Shown piece by piece: positions 13,439 through 13,621 of a stretch of DNA of 13,621 bases. Position 1 is the stretch's first letter. Each line of letters begins with the position of its first letter. The notes under the pieces are model-generated. The model saw nothing but the letters and a program-made list of their open reading frames with translations, was not told the origin of the DNA and did not search any database. Source of the stretch: Chloroflexota bacterium (GTDB lineage: Bacteria; Chloroflexota; Anaerolineae; B4-G1; SLSP01); contig JAAAOZ010000500.1 in the NCBI GenBank assembly GCA_009908585.1, positions 1 through 13,621 of the forward strand. Direction: 5' to 3'. The translations under genes and the position numbers were made by a program.

Positions 13439-13444
13439 AGTGTA
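13439..13444 (-). promoter_or_regulatory. Possible -10 box of a near-leaderless promoter
   Basis: TACACT on the minus strand lies 10 nt before ATG 13428, with a poor -35 match (TTTCGC) 16 nt further up. Transcription would begin about 4 nt before the ATG, which would explain the missing ribosome site. The support is weak. Confidence 0.3.
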
Positions 13445-13621
13445 GCACGAAAGCGCCCAAGCGAAAGGGAGAGCAAGAGGTTGGGCAAACGAAGCTGAGC
13501 TGATTGCGTACCAAATCACTTAGGCCGTTCCAAGAAATTAAGTCGGGGTGGTTCAGAAATAGGTTGACACTTTTTCTCGTCATCTCAGGCCCGGCGGTTC
13601 CCGCGGCCATTGGGCCGTGGG
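13445..13621. other. Non-coding right end of the window
   Basis: I see no supportable gene here. The minus-strand open frame at 13610-13374 has no ribosome site and overlaps the SprT-like gene in another frame. The sequence holds an isolated TTGACA on the plus strand (13563-13568) without a matching -10. On the minus strand there is a TGTCAACCTATTTC stretch that resembles the end of some insertion sequences. Confidence 0.5.

Noticed and set aside
12649..13503. 284-codon open frame on the plus strand
   Set aside because: It lies wholly opposite the SprT-like gene, has no ribosome site or domain, and is a by-product of GC-rich coding sequence.
13563..13568. Consensus TTGACA on the plus strand
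   Set aside because: No -10 box follows at 16-18 nt and no plus-strand gene follows, so it is not a supported promoter.
13374..13610. 78-codon minus-strand frame at the right edge
   Set aside because: It overlaps the start of the SprT-like gene in another frame, lacks a ribosome site and shows no recognisable motif.

Overview
The window is a strand-coherent piece of bacterial chromosome. Every gene I can support reads on the minus strand, so transcription runs from high to low coordinates. Most genes have high-GC codon use, and many have strong Shine-Dalgarno sites. The mix of a serpin, a deazaflavin (F420)-type reductase, a GH94 phosphorylase, a family-5 uracil-DNA glycosylase and a SprT-like zinc protein fits a Chloroflexota lineage such as Anaerolineae or a relative. 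That assignment is an inference from gene content, not from a marker gene. No rRNA, complete tRNA, CRISPR array or intact insertion sequence is visible.

Layout in transcription order. (1) 13428-9385: a SprT-like zinc metallopeptidase, a family-5 uracil-DNA glycosylase, a CDP-alcohol phosphatidyltransferase and a nucleoside-hydrolase-family protein. The spacings are 37 bp, a 4-nt GTGA overlap and 45 bp, so this is probably one operon joining DNA or protein repair, nucleoside cleavage and phospholipid synthesis. (2) 9384-9169: a spacer carrying five tandem TTnCGTA heptamers. (3) 9168-7333: a full-length exporter-type ABC half-transporter. (4) 7332-7154: a spacer with a 13-bp inverted repeat. 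(5) 7153-5882: a lipoprotein serpin, followed by a good terminator at 5857-5827. (6) 5660-5109: a small deazaflavin-dependent nitroreductase-family protein with a C-terminal membrane anchor, with its own sigma70-like promoter and a strong terminator. (7) 4866-3919: an APH/homoserine-kinase-type small-molecule kinase with noticeably more AT-rich sequence than its neighbours. (8) 3822 to the window edge: an unrecognised 177-residue protein, a 40-residue single-HEAT-repeat ORF, a TPR protein with a TTG start, and a GH94 disaccharide phosphorylase cut by the left window edge just short of its C-terminus. These four are closely spaced and probably co-transcribed.

Most parts belong to known families. 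The points that merit a second look are the serpin's reactive loop with Glu at the counted P1 position, the tail-anchored F420-type reductase, the duplicated architecture of the SprT-like protein and its pairing with a uracil-DNA glycosylase, the oversized CDP-alcohol phosphatidyltransferase, the nucleoside hydrolase with Trp where many members have the catalytic His, the heptamer array, and the small unknown/HEAT/TPR genes ahead of the GH94 gene. I see no clear case for a completely new system. No gene-free stretch exceeds 300 bases.
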